64,000 nucleotides of DNA, from NCBI GenBank assembly GCA_030710605.1, contig CP092880.1, positions 23,022,467-23,086,466 on the forward strand. Reading direction: 5' to 3'. The notes beneath the pieces were generated by a model. It did no database searches, was not told where the DNA came from, and saw nothing but the letters and a program-made list of their open reading frames with translations. Below, in pieces: positions 10,322 through 20,823 of this stretch. Both the position numbers and the translations under genes were made by a program. Origin of the DNA: Cordylochernes scorpioides (taxonomy: Eukaryota; Arthropoda; Arachnida; Pseudoscorpiones; Chernetidae). Each line of letters starts with the position of its first letter. Within the stretch, counting starts at the first letter, position 1.

Positions 10322-10384
10322 AATGATATATTTATGGATTGCTTTATTTTCAAAACGAGATACAACTATATGTACAATATAAAG

Positions 10385-10690
10385 TTTTTTTCCGTTTATC
10401 ATTACTCTTCACAATTCATACTTCATCCATATGGTTGGAAATAGTCGTTGTTTCTCCTTGAAATAAATTTCGATTTTTCGTTAAAGGGAAACATTTGCTG
10501 GATAATTGTCAAATGTCGTTTCTACAATCATAAGCCGCATTATATTGTATTATAAATTACCATATAAACTATACAATGTATTGTACATAAAAGTATTTGC
10601 CCGTTGAAGAGCAGAAAATATGCTTGAAAACTTGCAAAATCAAAATCAAAAGATTCTCTTTACCTTAATTTCATTTATTCTTCCTTTTTC
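10385..10690. repeat. Half-elements of foldback families F and 18955-19390
   Basis: 10385-10570 matches the right arm of the inverted repeat at 27975-28360 (TTCACAATTCATACTTCATCC, TCAAATGTCGTTTCTACAATC). 10595-10690 matches arms of 18955-19390 (CCCGTTGAAGAGCAG, AACTTGCAAA). The junction between two families suggests nested insertion or recombination. Confidence 0.55.
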
Positions 10691-11610
10691 AAATAAATTC
10701 TAGATAACTAATATTCCCATACAACTATATACAATGGATATGTACATCTTAGTCAGATCCGAGTCCGATCTGAGTAGAAGCTGCTTATATAAATGTTAAA
10801 TTTTCTGAAAATCAAAAGAAACTTTCCTTCAATTTCTTATTCAATTCCACCCAACCAGAAAGATAAAGAACCCCAACCAAACAGAGACTATTTTTATATG
10901 CAAATTTGAACTCTAGTGAGAATATATTTTAAAAGCATCAGCCACTCTACTTATATGATATGTTATATTGCCTTTTTTGAAAAAATTAGGTGAACATATT
11001 TGTCATGTCAGTATATTTAATACGCCTTATACTTCTTTCTTGAAATTAAGAACATTAAATATACAAAATTCAAATAATAACATCGCATACCAAATAGTTT
11101 TGGAAAATATTATTTTATAGAATGAGAACTTTAATCTCACCTGAATAATGGGAAACGGATTTTTTATATAACTTGTCAAGCCGATGAACAGTATACAGTT
11201 TAAAATTCATTTGAAATGTTCACTTTTCGAAAAATCTAATATTTACATAAATACAAGTATATACATGTATATACAGATATACATATTTTTATTTCATTTT
11301 TTAAAGTAACATTTATTAATATTCCTATAATACTTTACTATCAATCAACCACACACCAGGTGATAGAGATCTAAAAGAGAAGAGAGGGGAGAAATTCAAA
11401 TTCCGAAAGACAGCCGCTGAAATCGAAGATGTCCTCACCAATCAACGCCATCCGTCAACCGTTATTTCAATTAACTCCCAATTAATGGTGCGACCAGATG
11501 TCATTCCTTCATTGACAACAACATCAATTTTCACTCTTCCCTGTTTATCTAATGGCATGGTCCTACGCACCCAGATTTTAGAAATTTAATTTACAAACTA
11601 GAACTATATA

Positions 11611-11788
11611 AGGTTGTCTCAAAAGTTCGTAAACATTTGCAAAAATTCAAATACCAATATTATTCGTTGTTATATATAATGTCTTTGTATTATGTATAAA
11701 GTAATTGTATTATGTATTATTATGTATTCGCCGTAAAATAATATTATTCTCCAAGTAATAAGGAAAACACGAAATTTTGGGACAACCT
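11611..11788. mobile_element. Mariner-like MITE
   Basis: Ends AGGTTGTCTCAAAAGTTCG and the complement CGAAATTTTGGGACAACCT are inverted and flanked by TA (11609-11610 and 11789-11790). 178 bases, no coding frame. Confidence 0.8.
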
Positions 11789-11799
11789 TATATATAGCA

Positions 11800-12350
11800 A
11801 TACGAATAAAATATTCCCAGAATATGATAATTAGAAAAATAAAAGTAAAAATAGAAACAAGTCTTTTAAGTACATTTACATGTATATTAGTAAAATGATC
11901 TATTTTTTCTTATTTTTCTGTGACTAACGCCTTAAATCAACCGTGTTTACATCGATCTAGCATTCAGGAAATGAACATCTAAGCACATAGAATAATTACC
12001 TAGAAACTCTCCTTTTTTATAACTGTTTTATTTACTTTGTCCCATTATGATAATTTTCAAGATTCACTTGTGGAAATGACTCAAGAGCCCCACGTGCTAA
12101 AATGACACAAGAACTATAAATTTAGACGACGATGTTAGCCCGTGGCGTTACGCCATTTGATGACGGGTTTCTCTTTTAACAAATTGTTCCAAAATTATGA
12201 GGACTATGAAGAGTTGACACGATTTATTGTTGTTCATAAAGTTAACGATTAGTTCTAGAAGACAACTTTTATCCAAAATAAAAAAAAAGAACAACTTTCT
12301 TAACCATCATAGTTAACGAATCGTATAGCGAATAAAAACGAAAGAAATTA
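11800..12350. other. No gene recognised
   Basis: AT-rich sequence left of the gypsy element with no clear repeat or coding signal. Confidence 0.4.
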
Positions 12351-12360
12351 TAATGACCGT

Positions 12361-12573
12361 TGTTGTATCGCCTTCCAGTAGTAGTAGTTGTTGTATCGCC
12401 TTCCAGTAGTAGTCACGACAACGCAGCCTTATCTTTACTGGTCAACTTCTGTCTAATTGCACCGTTAATGTTCTATATATATACAAATATATATTTACAT
12501 ATTAATAATAAAAAATATGAAAAATACATACAGCTATTTAACAATTTACACACATTTATACACACACAACACA
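12361..12573 (-). repeat. 3' LTR of the gypsy element
   Basis: Starts TGTTGTATCGCC and ends CACACAACACA on the plus strand. It contains two units of a short tandem repeat (TATCGCCTTCCAGTAGTAGT type). The right LTR has four such units, accounting for most of the length difference (213 versus 255). Confidence 0.85.
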
Positions 12574-12586
12574 TCTCCCCTCTTAA
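12574..12586 (-). promoter_or_regulatory. Polypurine tract
   Basis: Minus strand reads AAGAGGGGAGA immediately before the LTR start TGTGTTGTG. This is the expected plus-strand priming site for reverse transcription. Confidence 0.75.
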
Positions 12587-13213
12587 TAGTAGTGCAGCCG
12601 GTCTGGCGGTCTTCTGGATCGCTGCGGTCTTGGACTGCGCACAGGGACAGGGACAGCCGCAGCAGCAGGGCCCGGTTCTGGTTCTGGAGTGTCCTCTTGT
12701 GCTGAAAACTCCGCTCCTTTCAATTCTTCGTCCACCTCCAGGGTTTCTTCCCTTGTCTTCTCCTGTCCTCCAAGCCCAGGGTGATCTCGAGAAGTGCCAG
12801 GCAGTATAAAATCTCTTGATATACCCGGCAATACCAAATCTCTCACTTCAGGAACTTCTTTCTTGATAACTGGCCTTAGCTGATTTATGTGTCTCTTCAC
12901 ATAACGGCCTTCGTCTTCTATAAGGTAATGTCGGCTGCTCAGTAGTTCCATGATCCAGCCCTTTTTCCATTTTGGTCCGTTAGCAAAACTCCGGAAATAC
13001 ACATCAGAGCCGACCGCAAAATGCTTTTGCTTCCTCATGGCATCATGGTACACCTCTCCTACCTTCGCCATTTTCGGAATCAAATTTGAAAATCTTGATC
13101 TTAGATTTCTTTTCATTAAAAGTTCCGCGGGAGACTCCTTTAATACCGTTTGAGGAAAAGCTCTATGAGCGAATAAAAATCGCTGTAGATTGATTTCTAC
13201 ACTGTCCTTTCCT
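12583..13213 (-). pseudogene. Integrase C-terminal part of gypsy pol
   Basis: This frame continues integrase after the 579-bp insertion. It contains a GPY/F-like segment (DVYFRSFANGPKWKKGW) followed by RHYLIEDEGRYVKRHINQLRP, the typical DNA-binding tail of gypsy integrases, and then a charged proline-rich end to the stop near the polypurine tract. The open frame runs on to 13416, but residues encoded above 13214 belong to the inserted element and not to integrase. Confidence 0.85.
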
Positions 13214-13225
13214 TGGTTCTTTCGT

Positions 13226-13804
13226 CGGGCGGAAGACCCTGTGGGGCTGCCCTCTACGGTCACCCTAGAGGGGAGTGAGTGTAGAGAGGCGTCTCTACGT
13301 GTTGCACTCGCGAAAGCGAGGCGCACGTGTCTTGAAACTCTTGGGTCTTCGCTCTGTGTGTGCGCCATTGGGAGCGTCCTTGCCGTGCGCACCATGAGAA
13401 ACCAAGGGGTGCACACAGTAGTACCACCCCCCCGCCTCCACGTCGGTGTCCCCGCGTCAACCTCGGCACCTCAGAGGTCCTTGATTCGACGGCAGATTCA
13501 GGGAGGACTGGGTAAGGGTGCGAGGGCTAAAGGGGGGGGAGTCCTATAGGAGCGTAGGACGGGTGGATCCAAGTCCGAACGAGAGGGCTCGGACAGTAAC
13601 CTTGCCAATGAACTCTCGGAGACGCCTGTGGGTGAGTGGTCAACCCCATTGTAGCCGGACCATACTGGCGGGCGCGAGGGGCCTACCAAAGGCCGCTCGG
13701 TGCATGGAGAATGCATCATTCCTTCGGGCTGTGTGACGCTAGAGGGGACGCAAGGGCATTGCTGCCTATATCGTCCCTGGCTATATGAGCCGAATTTTCT
13801 AATC
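13226..13804. mobile_element. Unidentified 579-bp GC-rich insertion
   Basis: Interrupts integrase. It is flanked by exact 12-bp duplications TGGTTCTTTCGT (13214-13225 and 13805-13816). The two halves of integrase read across the junction once it is disregarded. The insert is far more GC-rich than the rest of the window and has CTAGAGGGGA near each end in the same orientation (about 13265 and 13739). It shows no TG...CA ends, terminal inverted repeat, poly-A tail or coding domain that I can identify. A 12-bp duplication would fit target-primed retroposition or a MULE-like element. Confidence 0.75.
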
Positions 13805-13816
13805 TGGTTCTTTCGT

Positions 13817-14427
13817 AAAGAGTTTTTAAATTCACGTACATATCGCTCAGCTAAGCCATTAGTGCTGGGATTGACGGACTCGTTTTTGTGTGTCTTATAC
13901 TATTTATTTTTGTAAATTCCTCAAATTCACTTGAGACAAATTGTCTGCCATTATCGGTTACCAAAAGTTCAGGTAATCCAAATCGGGCAAAGATCTCCCT
14001 AAGATGTCCTATGATGGTCCTGCTCGTAATGTCCTTTATGATGACAATCTCCAGCCATTTGGTGTACGCGTCTACAAGGACCATAAACATTCGTCCCATA
14101 AAGGGACCTGCTAGATCTAAGTGTAGACGGTGCCACGGCTTCTCAGGCCAAGTCCACTCTGAAATGGTAGACGGCGGCATACTTGCAGATTCTTGGCAAA
14201 TTCTACAATCTCTAGCCAATTCTTCAATGTTCTTTTCTATGCCTGGCCACCAAAAATACCGTCTAGCAATCATTTTCATTTTTACCATCCCTAGGTGCAT
14301 CTCATGTAAATCGTTCAAAATTAAGGATCTTAATTTTTGGGGAATTACCACTCTTTCACGCCATTGCAAACAACCAAACTCACAACTTAATTCGTCTTTT
14401 ATCCTATAATAGGAACAAAGTGGATTT
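13817..14427 (-). pseudogene. Integrase N-terminal and catalytic core of gypsy pol
   Basis: Reading from 14427, the frame contains an HHCC zinc-binding region (HEMHLGMVKMK ... DCRICQ). The catalytic core follows, with Asp in HLDLAGPF and Asp in TDNGRQF. The third acidic residue lies near the insertion, where the frame is also disturbed around 13850. A TAG stop at 14430-14432 separates it from the RNase H frame. Confidence 0.85.
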
Positions 14428-14429
14428 TC

Positions 14430-14813
14430 CTACGATACCTTTGGAATTTGCCAATTATTTTCCCTAACATTTCTCAACACAATTAATAGTAATTTATCCC
14501 GGCGTGTCTCAACTGCCACATCCTGGAATGAGAAGGGGACCTCACTCATTTTCCGCAGGAGAAGCACCTGATCCTCATCCAAAGATTCCGTGGTCTTTGA
14601 GACTAAAGGTAATCGTGATAACGCGTCTGCATTGCCATTATCATCAGTTTTTCGAAACTCCACAGTGTATTTAAATGCAGATAATTTTAACGACCACCTC
14701 TTAATTCTTGATGCAGCACATATGGGGATCGGTTTCTGGGGTGAAAAAATGTGCATTAAAGGTCGGTTGTCTGTGACCAACACAAATTCACGTCCCAATA
14801 GATATTGTCGGAA
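14430..14813 (-). pseudogene. RNase H region of gypsy pol
   Basis: Contains EFVLVTDNRPLMHIF, GNADALSRLP and related motifs that follow reverse transcriptase in Ty3/gypsy polyproteins. It is bounded by an in-frame TAA (14814-14816) on the RT side and a TAG (14430-14432) on the integrase side, so pol cannot be made as one protein. Confidence 0.85.
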
Positions 14814-15840
14814 TTAATCACAACCAAAAATAATGCTTAAGGCTTCTTTTTCTAATTGCGAATACCGCCTTTCCGTTTCAGTTAGCGTTCTTGAAGCAAA
14901 GGCTATAGGAGTTTCTTCCTTTCTATCGTTTCTGTGACTCAGAACCACTCCTAAACCATAGCTAGAAGCGTCACATGCAAGGACTAGTTCCCTAGTTGCA
15001 TCATAATGTGCCAGCACCGACTCGTTAGTTAGCAATGCTTTGCATTTTGCAAATAATATACGGTGTTCGCTAGTCCAGTTCCATTTGGAATTCTTTTTTA
15101 AGAGGTGATAGAAGGGTGCTAAAATATCCGCAATATTTCTTATAAACCTAGAGTAATACATAAGGAGACCTATAAAAGATCTCAATTGAGAAACGTTTGT
15201 AGGTTCAGGCGCCTCTACCACCGCTTCTATTTTACTACTTATGGGATGCAGTCCTTTTTTTTTATCTATTTTAAAACCTAAATATTCAACAGCATTTACT
15301 GCGAATTTGCATTTATTCTTGTTTAATCTTAAACCTTTTTCTTGCAGCCTTTTTAAGACCAATTCCAGCTTTTGTTCGTGATCCCTATGATCCTTTCCGG
15401 CTACCAGGATGTCATCGATGTAGCAAGCCACTCCCGACATATCTGCAAATAGATTGTCCATTTCTCTTTGAAACTTATTCGGTGCTACAGCTACTCCATA
15501 GGGTAGCCTTTTAAAGGCAAATAACCCCTTCGTAGTATTAATGTTTACCACTCTTTTGGCCTCTTCAGATAATCTGACCTGCAAATAAGCTATGGATAAG
15601 TCCAATGACGAAAACACTGTATTTCCAGACAATTTTGAAAATATTTCGTCTATTGATGGAAGCGGGTATTTATCCAATTCTATGGCCTTATTTGCGGTGC
15701 ATCTAAAATCGCCGCAAATTCTAAGGCTTCCATCTTTCTTCAGTACTGGTACTATAGGTGCGGCCCAGTTTGCATACTCAATAGGTTGTAAAATTCCCTC
15801 GTTAACCATACCATCGATTTCATTCTCTATTTTTTTTCTT
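14814..15840 (-). pseudogene. Reverse transcriptase of gypsy pol
   Basis: Reverse transcriptase for copying element RNA to DNA. Visible motifs: WAAPIVPVLKKDGSLRICGDFR, SSLDLSIAYLQV, the active site YIDD in CYIDDILVAG, LGFKID, and the start of RNase H (LACDASSYGLGVVLSHR). The methionine at 15809 is internal, since homologous sequence continues upstream. Frameshifts in the A/T runs near 15845 and 15890 separate it from gag-protease, and a TAA follows GCD at 14814. Confidence 0.92.
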
Positions 15841-15865
15841 CAAAGAAAAAGGCAAACTTCTCGCC

Positions 15866-17125
15866 TTACAAAATACAGGAGTCGTATTTTTTTTTTAAAT
15901 AAAAATCAATATGGACGTTTTTTAAGCAACCTAATTCTTTGCTAAATAAATTAGCATACTTATTTATTATAACTTTGATATCGGACTCGCTTACTTGTCT
16001 AATGTTCAATAACCTAGAAAAATCAAGATTTAAACCTTTTAGCCATTCTCGTCCCAACAAAACTATCGAAATATCTTCATCTACAACTATCAACCGCAAA
16101 TCTTGATTTGCCTCCTTCACAAAAACTCTTCTCTCACCAATAATTTTTATTGGTTTTCCGCAAAAGGACCTCAATCTTAAATAAGATGGAGATAATTTAT
16201 TATCTTTCCAGTATTTTTCATAAATTGTTTTCGATATCAGTGTGACGGGACTTCCCGTGTCCACCACAAAACACAACTGATACTCGTCAACATGTAGATT
16301 TATTTTTGCATCAGTATCACCTTGTACCGAATAAATAAATTCGTCTTGCACATATCTGCAGTCTGGCAAGGATTTACCCGTTTTGCACACCCTGCTCAAA
16401 TGTCCAATTTTCTTGCATTTAAAACAAGATTTTGTTTTATGTGGACATGCAGGTGCCAGGTGAGAGTTTTTTTCGCCGCATCGGAAACAAATTGTCTCCC
16501 TTCTTTGCATACCGGGCCCATGCTGCCATCCTCTACGAGCTTCATTCTTTCTACTTCCTCCCGGAACAATATCCAACTTAGCTACTAGTCCATCCTGCAG
16601 CTCCTTAGCATTTTGTTCAGCTAGCTCAAACGAGACTGCTATAGAAAATACCCTGTCCAAGGTGACATCGTCATCCTCCTGTAACAATTTCTTCTGAAGG
16701 CTTTCCGATTTTATACCAGCCACAAAACGGTCTCGTAACATGACCTCCAACATTTCACCAAAAGTGCAATCCATAGCTAAATGCCTGAGCTCACGCAGGT
16801 ATTCTGAGACGGATTCATTCTCTAGTTGTATTCTCTTCAAGAACCTGCAGCGTTGAGGAATCACTTTCTTTCTTGGAGCTAGATGTAGCTTTATTCTTTG
16901 TATTAAACGTTCATAAGGTTGTTCTTTCATTGTACTCGGGAAAAACAAATCATTGCCCAGCTTCAACATTTCCGAATCCAGAAGAGAAACAAAGATGGGC
17001 ATTCTTTTTCCTTCTTCTAATGTATTTGCCTCAAAAGCTGCTTCGAACCTTTGAACGAAGATATCAAAGGATTCTTCTCCTGGCCTAAAGGAACAGAACG
17101 GTACAATTATTGGGCATCCAGACAT
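15866..17125 (-). CDS. Gypsy gag-protease polyprotein part
   Basis: 419 codons from the ATG at 17125. The N-terminal ~200 residues are a retrotransposon gag (FVQRFEAAFEAN ... YLRELRHLAMDC). Two zinc knuckles follow (CFRCGEKNSHLAPAC and CFKCKKIGHLSRVC), for RNA packaging. An aspartic protease comes next, with active site DTGSPVTL and the flap-end motif VLLGREWL seen here as IVLLGREWL. The last ~15 residues are out of frame after a slip in an A run, so the link to RT is lost. Start choice: first ATG after the leader. Confidence 0.88.
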   Translation of the reverse strand: MSGCPIIVPFCSFRPGEESFDIFVQRFEAAFEANTLEEGKRMPIFVSLLDSEMLKLGNDLFFPSTMKEQPYERLIQRIKLHLAPRKKVIPQRCRFLKRIQLENESVSEYLRELRHLAMDCTFGEMLEVMLRDRFVAGIKSESLQKKLLQEDDDVTLDRVFSIAVSFELAEQNAKELQDGLVAKLDIVPGGSRKNEARRGWQHGPGMQRRETICFRCGEKNSHLAPACPHKTKSCFKCKKIGHLSRVCKTGKSLPDCRYVQDEFIYSVQGDTDAKINLHVDEYQLCFVVDTGSPVTLISKTIYEKYWKDNKLSPSYLRLRSFCGKPIKIIGERRVFVKEANQDLRLIVVDEDISIVLLGREWLKGLNLDFSRLLNIRQVSESDIKVIINKYANLFSKELGCLKNVHIDFYLKKKYDSCIL

Positions 17126-17151
17126 ACGGTTGGCTTCTCGTTCGCTTTATA

Positions 17152-18570
17152 CACTGCGTGACATTGAAAATGGAACACCAAGAAATAGTGGCCAGAAAAT
17201 TATGCAAATTTCAGGGTAGACGCGCCTAACCGAGTTATGCAAATGATGTAAAATGCGCAGCTCTCGTGCGCACATGGAGTAAGATATAAGGGAAGGAACT
17301 TGCAGAAAGGACAGTATTCGTGTCGTTATTTCTTCAAAGAAAATCATTGTAGAAATTTTGTTCTTGTGTCAAAAGACACGTGTAATAACAGAGAATGCCA
17401 GGTCATCGTAAACGGAGGCAGTTCAAGCAGACAGACGCTTTAACGAGGGGCATGGTGATCGGACTGAAAAGGGCAGGTTGGTCCATACGTCAAATCGCAG
17501 CTGATACACACCTTGGTGCGTCCAGGGTGCACCGACTGTGGAGAAGATGGTTGGAACAAGGAAGTGTGGCAATTTATAGGAATGCCGGTGCAACCAGAGT
17601 GACGTCAGCACGTGTGGATCGGCGTATCCTTTGACAAGCAGTGGCGGCCCCACAAGCCACTTGTACCGCCATCCTGCAACATGTGCAAGACACCCTAGAT
17701 CATTCCATCTCGACCAGAACCATTTTCCGTCGATTGGTTGCTAATGGCTTGCACTCATGCCGTCCGCTAAGAAGACTGCCATTGACCCTACCGAATAGGC
17801 GCCAACGTTTGGATTGGTGCCGGGCTAGATCGACGTGGATGACGGAATGGCACAGGGTCGTGTTCTCAGATGAGTCGCGTTTCTGCTTGTCCAGTGATAG
17901 TCGCCGTGTACGCGTGTGGCGTCGACGTGGAGAAAGGTCCAATCCGGCAGCAATTGTGGAACGCCCCACCGTGCGACAACGTGGAATCATGGTTTGGGGC
18001 GCAATCGCGTATGATTCCAGGTCACCTTTACTTCGTATTCAGGGCACTATGACGGCCCAACGATACGTTGATGATGTTCTGCGACCGGTGACACTCCCCT
18101 ACCTTCAGGGGGTACCCAATGCCCTTTATCAGCAGGACAACGCCCGACCGCACACTGCTCGCATTAGCCAACAAGCTCTGCAAGATGTACAGATGCTTCC
18201 CTGGCCACCGTACTCTCCTGATCTCTCACCAATCGAGCACGTCTGGGACATCATTGGACGCCGTTTGCATGCCTTGCCACAGCCGCGTTCAGAAGACGAA
18301 CTGTGGCAAATGGTTGAGAGGGAATGGAGAGCCATCCCTCAAGACGCCATCCGTACTCTGATTGACTCTCTACCTAGACGTGTTGCTGCGTGCATCGCCG
18401 TCCGCGGTGGTCCTACTTGCTACTAAGCCGACGCCGTTCTCGCTCTGTATTATGACTATCATTTTGAAATAAAGATCACTTATTGTTCGTCCCTGTCTCT
18501 CTCTGTCTGCCGAGTTTCATCACTTTCTGGCCACTATTTCTTGGTGTTCCATTTTCAATGTCACGCAGTG
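17152..18570 (+). mobile_element. Tc1-like transposon, copy 1
   Basis: 1419 bases with inverted ends CACTGCGTGACATTGAAAAT and complement, and TA on both sides (17150-17151, 18571-18572). It is inserted in the leader of the gypsy element, so it is younger than that element. Same length as copy 2 at 19403-20821. Confidence 0.93.
17395..18426 (+). pseudogene. Tc1 transposase, one nonsense codon
   Basis: Cut-and-paste transposase gene of 343 codons plus stop, broken by TGA at 17632-17634 where copy 2 has CGA (Arg). N-terminal helix-turn-helix region (about residues 10-60, SIRQIAADTHLGASRVHRLW), second DNA-binding part, then the catalytic domain with VFSDESRF, QQDNARPHTA and SPDLSPIEHVWD. I count 32 residues between the second Asp and the Glu. 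Apart from the stop, the catalytic motifs look better preserved here than in copy 2. Confidence 0.9.
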
Positions 18571-18572
18571 TA

Positions 18573-18634
18573 TTTCTGTTTTCCTCCGCCTGTGAAAGAG
18601 CACTTGAAACGGTTCTCACACACTCGTCGCCAGT
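18573..18634 (-). promoter_or_regulatory. Leader with primer-binding site of the gypsy element
   Basis: On the minus strand the 5' LTR ends CAACA and is followed by AC and TGGCGACGAGTGTG, which begins TGG as a tRNA primer-binding site should. The rest joins the gag leader at 17126-17149 across the Tc1 insertion. Confidence 0.7.
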
Positions 18635-18889
18635 TGTTGTATCGCCTTCCAGTAGTAGTAGTTGTTGTATCGCCTTCCAGTAGTAGTAGTTTTTGTATCG
18701 CCTTCCAGTAGTAGTAGTTGTTGTATCGCCTTCCAGTAGTAGTCACGACAACGCAGCCTTATCTTTACTGGTCAACTTCTGTCTAATTGCACCGTTAATG
18801 TTCTATATATATACAAATATATATTTACATATTAATAATAAAAAACATGCAAAATACATACAGCTATTTAATAATTTACATACACAACA
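18635..18889 (-). repeat. 5' LTR of the gypsy element
   Basis: Matches the left LTR (shared AGTCACGACAACGCAGCC, ACTGGTCAACTTCTGTC, CACCGTTAATGTTCTATA) but has four units of the ~31-bp tandem repeat TATCGCCTTCCAGTAGTAG in place of two. Confidence 0.85.
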
Positions 18890-18954
18890 ACCGTTTACCT
18901 TTATGAATATAACTACACATTCAATTAATGTGTGAGCAATAGTTACTCAGAAAT

Positions 18955-19390
18955 TATTTGAAAAAGTAAAAATTAATATCAGGTAAAAAGGTTTTTTAAA
19001 TTCAATTTGCAAGCTTTCGAGCAAATATACTGCTCTTCAACGGGCTGATTTTCTTTGTACAATCTCAAAATAATATATTTTTTTTATTCAGAATAATTTA
19101 TATAATTTATATAACAATATCCCTGACAAATAATCTAAATATTAATAATTATTGGAATGTATATATATTTAATCCCAGTATAATATCTATTACTTTAGCT
19201 GGTAACAGTCTGATGCACGCCCGCGAGAGCACATGCTAATAACAAAAGTTTTCAATTATTCTGTATATATATTATTCAGAGATTGTACATAGAATATCAG
19301 CTCGTTGAAGAGCAGTATATTTTCTCGAAAGTTTGCAAATTAAATAAAAAGAAACTTTTTACAGATATTAATATTTACTTTTTCAAACAT
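18955..19390. mobile_element. Foldback element with inverted ~100-bp arms
   Basis: Left arm 18955-19060 and right arm 19285-19390 are complementary. Shared blocks include TTTGCAAGCTTTCGAG, TATACTGCTCTTCAACG and ATTAATATC. Each arm contains, in outward-reading orientation, a UUGAAGA, hairpin, CGAAAGCUU string that resembles a hammerhead core with changed first base. Another arm is at 10595-10690. Confidence 0.65.
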
Positions 19391-19402
19391 TCAATTAATA
19401 TA

Positions 19403-20821
19403 CACTGCGTGACATTGAAAATGGAACACCAAGAAATAGTGGCCAGAAAATTATGCAAATTTCAGGGTAGACGCGCCTAACCGAGTTATGCAAATGATGT
19501 AAAATGCGCAGCTCTCGTGCGCACATGGAGTAAGATATAAGGGAAGGAACTTGCAGAAAGGACAGTATTCGTGTCGTTATTTCTTCAAGGAAAATCATTG
19601 TAGAAATTCTGTTCTTGTGTCAAAAGACACGTGTAATAACAGAGAATGCCAGGTCATCGTAAACGGAGGCAGTTCAAGCAGACAGACGCTTTTACGAGGG
19701 GCATGGTGATCGGACTGAAAAGGGCAGGTTGGTCCATACGTCAAATCGCAGCTGATACACACCTTGGTGCGTCCACGGTGCACCGACTGTGGAGAAGATG
19801 GTTGGAACAAGGAAATGTGGCAATTTATAGGAATGTCGGTGCAACCAGAGTGACGTCAGCACGTGTGGATCGGCGTATCCTTCGACAAGCAGTGGCGGCC
19901 CCACAAGCCACTTGTACCGCCATCCTGCAACATGTGCAAGACACCCTAGATCATTCCATCTCGACCAGAACCATTTCCCGTCGATTGGTTGCTAATGGCT
20001 TGCACTCATGCCGTCCGCTAAGAAGACTGTCATTGACCCCACCGAATAGGCGCCAACGTTTGGAATGGTGCCGGGCTAGATCGACTTGGATGACGGAATG
20101 GCACAGGGTCTTGTTCTCAGATGAGTCGCGTTTCTGCTTGCCCAGTGATAGTCGCCGTGTACGCGTGTGGCGTCGACGTGGAGAAAGGTCCAATCCGGCA
20201 GCAATTGTGGAACGCTCCACCGTGCGACAACGTGGAATCATGGTTTGGGGCGCAATCGCGTATGATTCCAGGTCCCCTTTACTTCGTATTCAGGGCACTA
20301 TAACGGCCCAACGATACGTTGATGATGTGCTGCGACCGGTGACACTCCCCTACCTTCAGGGGGTACCCAATGCCCTTTATCAGCAGGATAACACCCGACC
20401 GCACACTGCTCGCATTAGCCAACAAGCTCTGCAAGATGTACAGATGCTTCCCTGGCCACCGTACTTTCCTGATCTCTCACCAATCGAGCACGTCTTGGAC
20501 ATCTTTGGACGCCGTTTGCATGCCTTGCCACAGCCGCGTTCAGAAGACGAACTGTGGCAAATGGTTGAGAGGGAATGGAGAGCCATCCCTCAGGACGCCA
20601 TCCGTACTCTGATTGACTCTCTACCTAGACGTGTTGCTGCGTGCATCGCCGTCCGCGGTGGTCCTACTTGCTACTAAGCCGACGCCGTTCTCGCTCTGTA
20701 TTATGACTATCATTTTGAAATAAAGATCACTTATTGTTCGTCCCTGTCTCTCTCTGTCTGCCGAGTTTCATCACTTTCTGGTCACTATTTCTTGGTGTTC
20801 CATTTTCAATGTCACGCAGTG
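19403..20821 (+). mobile_element. Tc1-like transposon, copy 2
   Basis: 1419 bases with the same inverted ends as copy 1 and TA on each side (19401-19402, 20822-20823). The open frame is intact. Confidence 0.93.
19646..20677 (+). CDS. Tc1-like transposase, uninterrupted
   Basis: 343 residues from ATG 19646 to TAA, the usual Tc1 length. It would bind the element's inverted repeats and cut and rejoin DNA at TA sites. Helix-turn-helix region near residues 10-60; catalytic motifs LFSDESRF, QQDNTRPHTA and FPDLSPIEHV. Compared with copy 1 it carries DNTRPH for DNARPH, YFPDL for YSPDL, HVLDIF for HVWDII, and VLF for VVF. Several of these positions are well conserved in Tc1 proteins, so activity is doubtful despite the intact frame. 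An AATAAAG-type signal follows the stop (about 20719). Confidence 0.9.
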   Translation: MPGHRKRRQFKQTDAFTRGMVIGLKRAGWSIRQIAADTHLGASTVHRLWRRWLEQGNVAIYRNVGATRVTSARVDRRILRQAVAAPQATCTAILQHVQDTLDHSISTRTISRRLVANGLHSCRPLRRLSLTPPNRRQRLEWCRARSTWMTEWHRVLFSDESRFCLPSDSRRVRVWRRRGERSNPAAIVERSTVRQRGIMVWGAIAYDSRSPLLRIQGTITAQRYVDDVLRPVTLPYLQGVPNALYQQDNTRPHTARISQQALQDVQMLPWPPYFPDLSPIEHVLDIFGRRLHALPQPRSEDELWQMVEREWRAIPQDAIRTLIDSLPRRVAACIAVRGGPTCY

Positions 20822-20823
20822 TA

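Larger units (their letters stand above)
12361..18889 (-). mobile_element. Ty3/gypsy LTR retrotransposon, complete but inactive
   Basis: Minus-strand element bounded by LTRs 12361-12573 and 18635-18889. Direct duplications ACCGT flank it (12356-12360, 18890-18894). Order on the minus strand: 5' LTR, primer-binding site, leader, gag, protease, reverse transcriptase, RNase H, integrase, polypurine tract, 3' LTR; this is the Ty3/gypsy order. It is broken by nonsense and frameshift changes and by two later insertions: a Tc1 (17152-18570) in the leader and a 579-bp element (13226-13804) in the integrase. Without these it would be about 4.5 kb. Confidence 0.93.

Noticed and set aside
12950-13153. 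Plus-strand frames across the gypsy element
   Set aside because: They are antisense to integrase, RT and gag, whose motifs are clear on the minus strand.
13190-13736. Frames of 70-120 codons in the 579-bp GC-rich insertion
   Set aside because: High GC lowers stop frequency; frames overlap on both strands and have no domain.
17423-17653. Minus-strand frames across both Tc1 copies
   Set aside because: Antisense shadows of the transposase gene.
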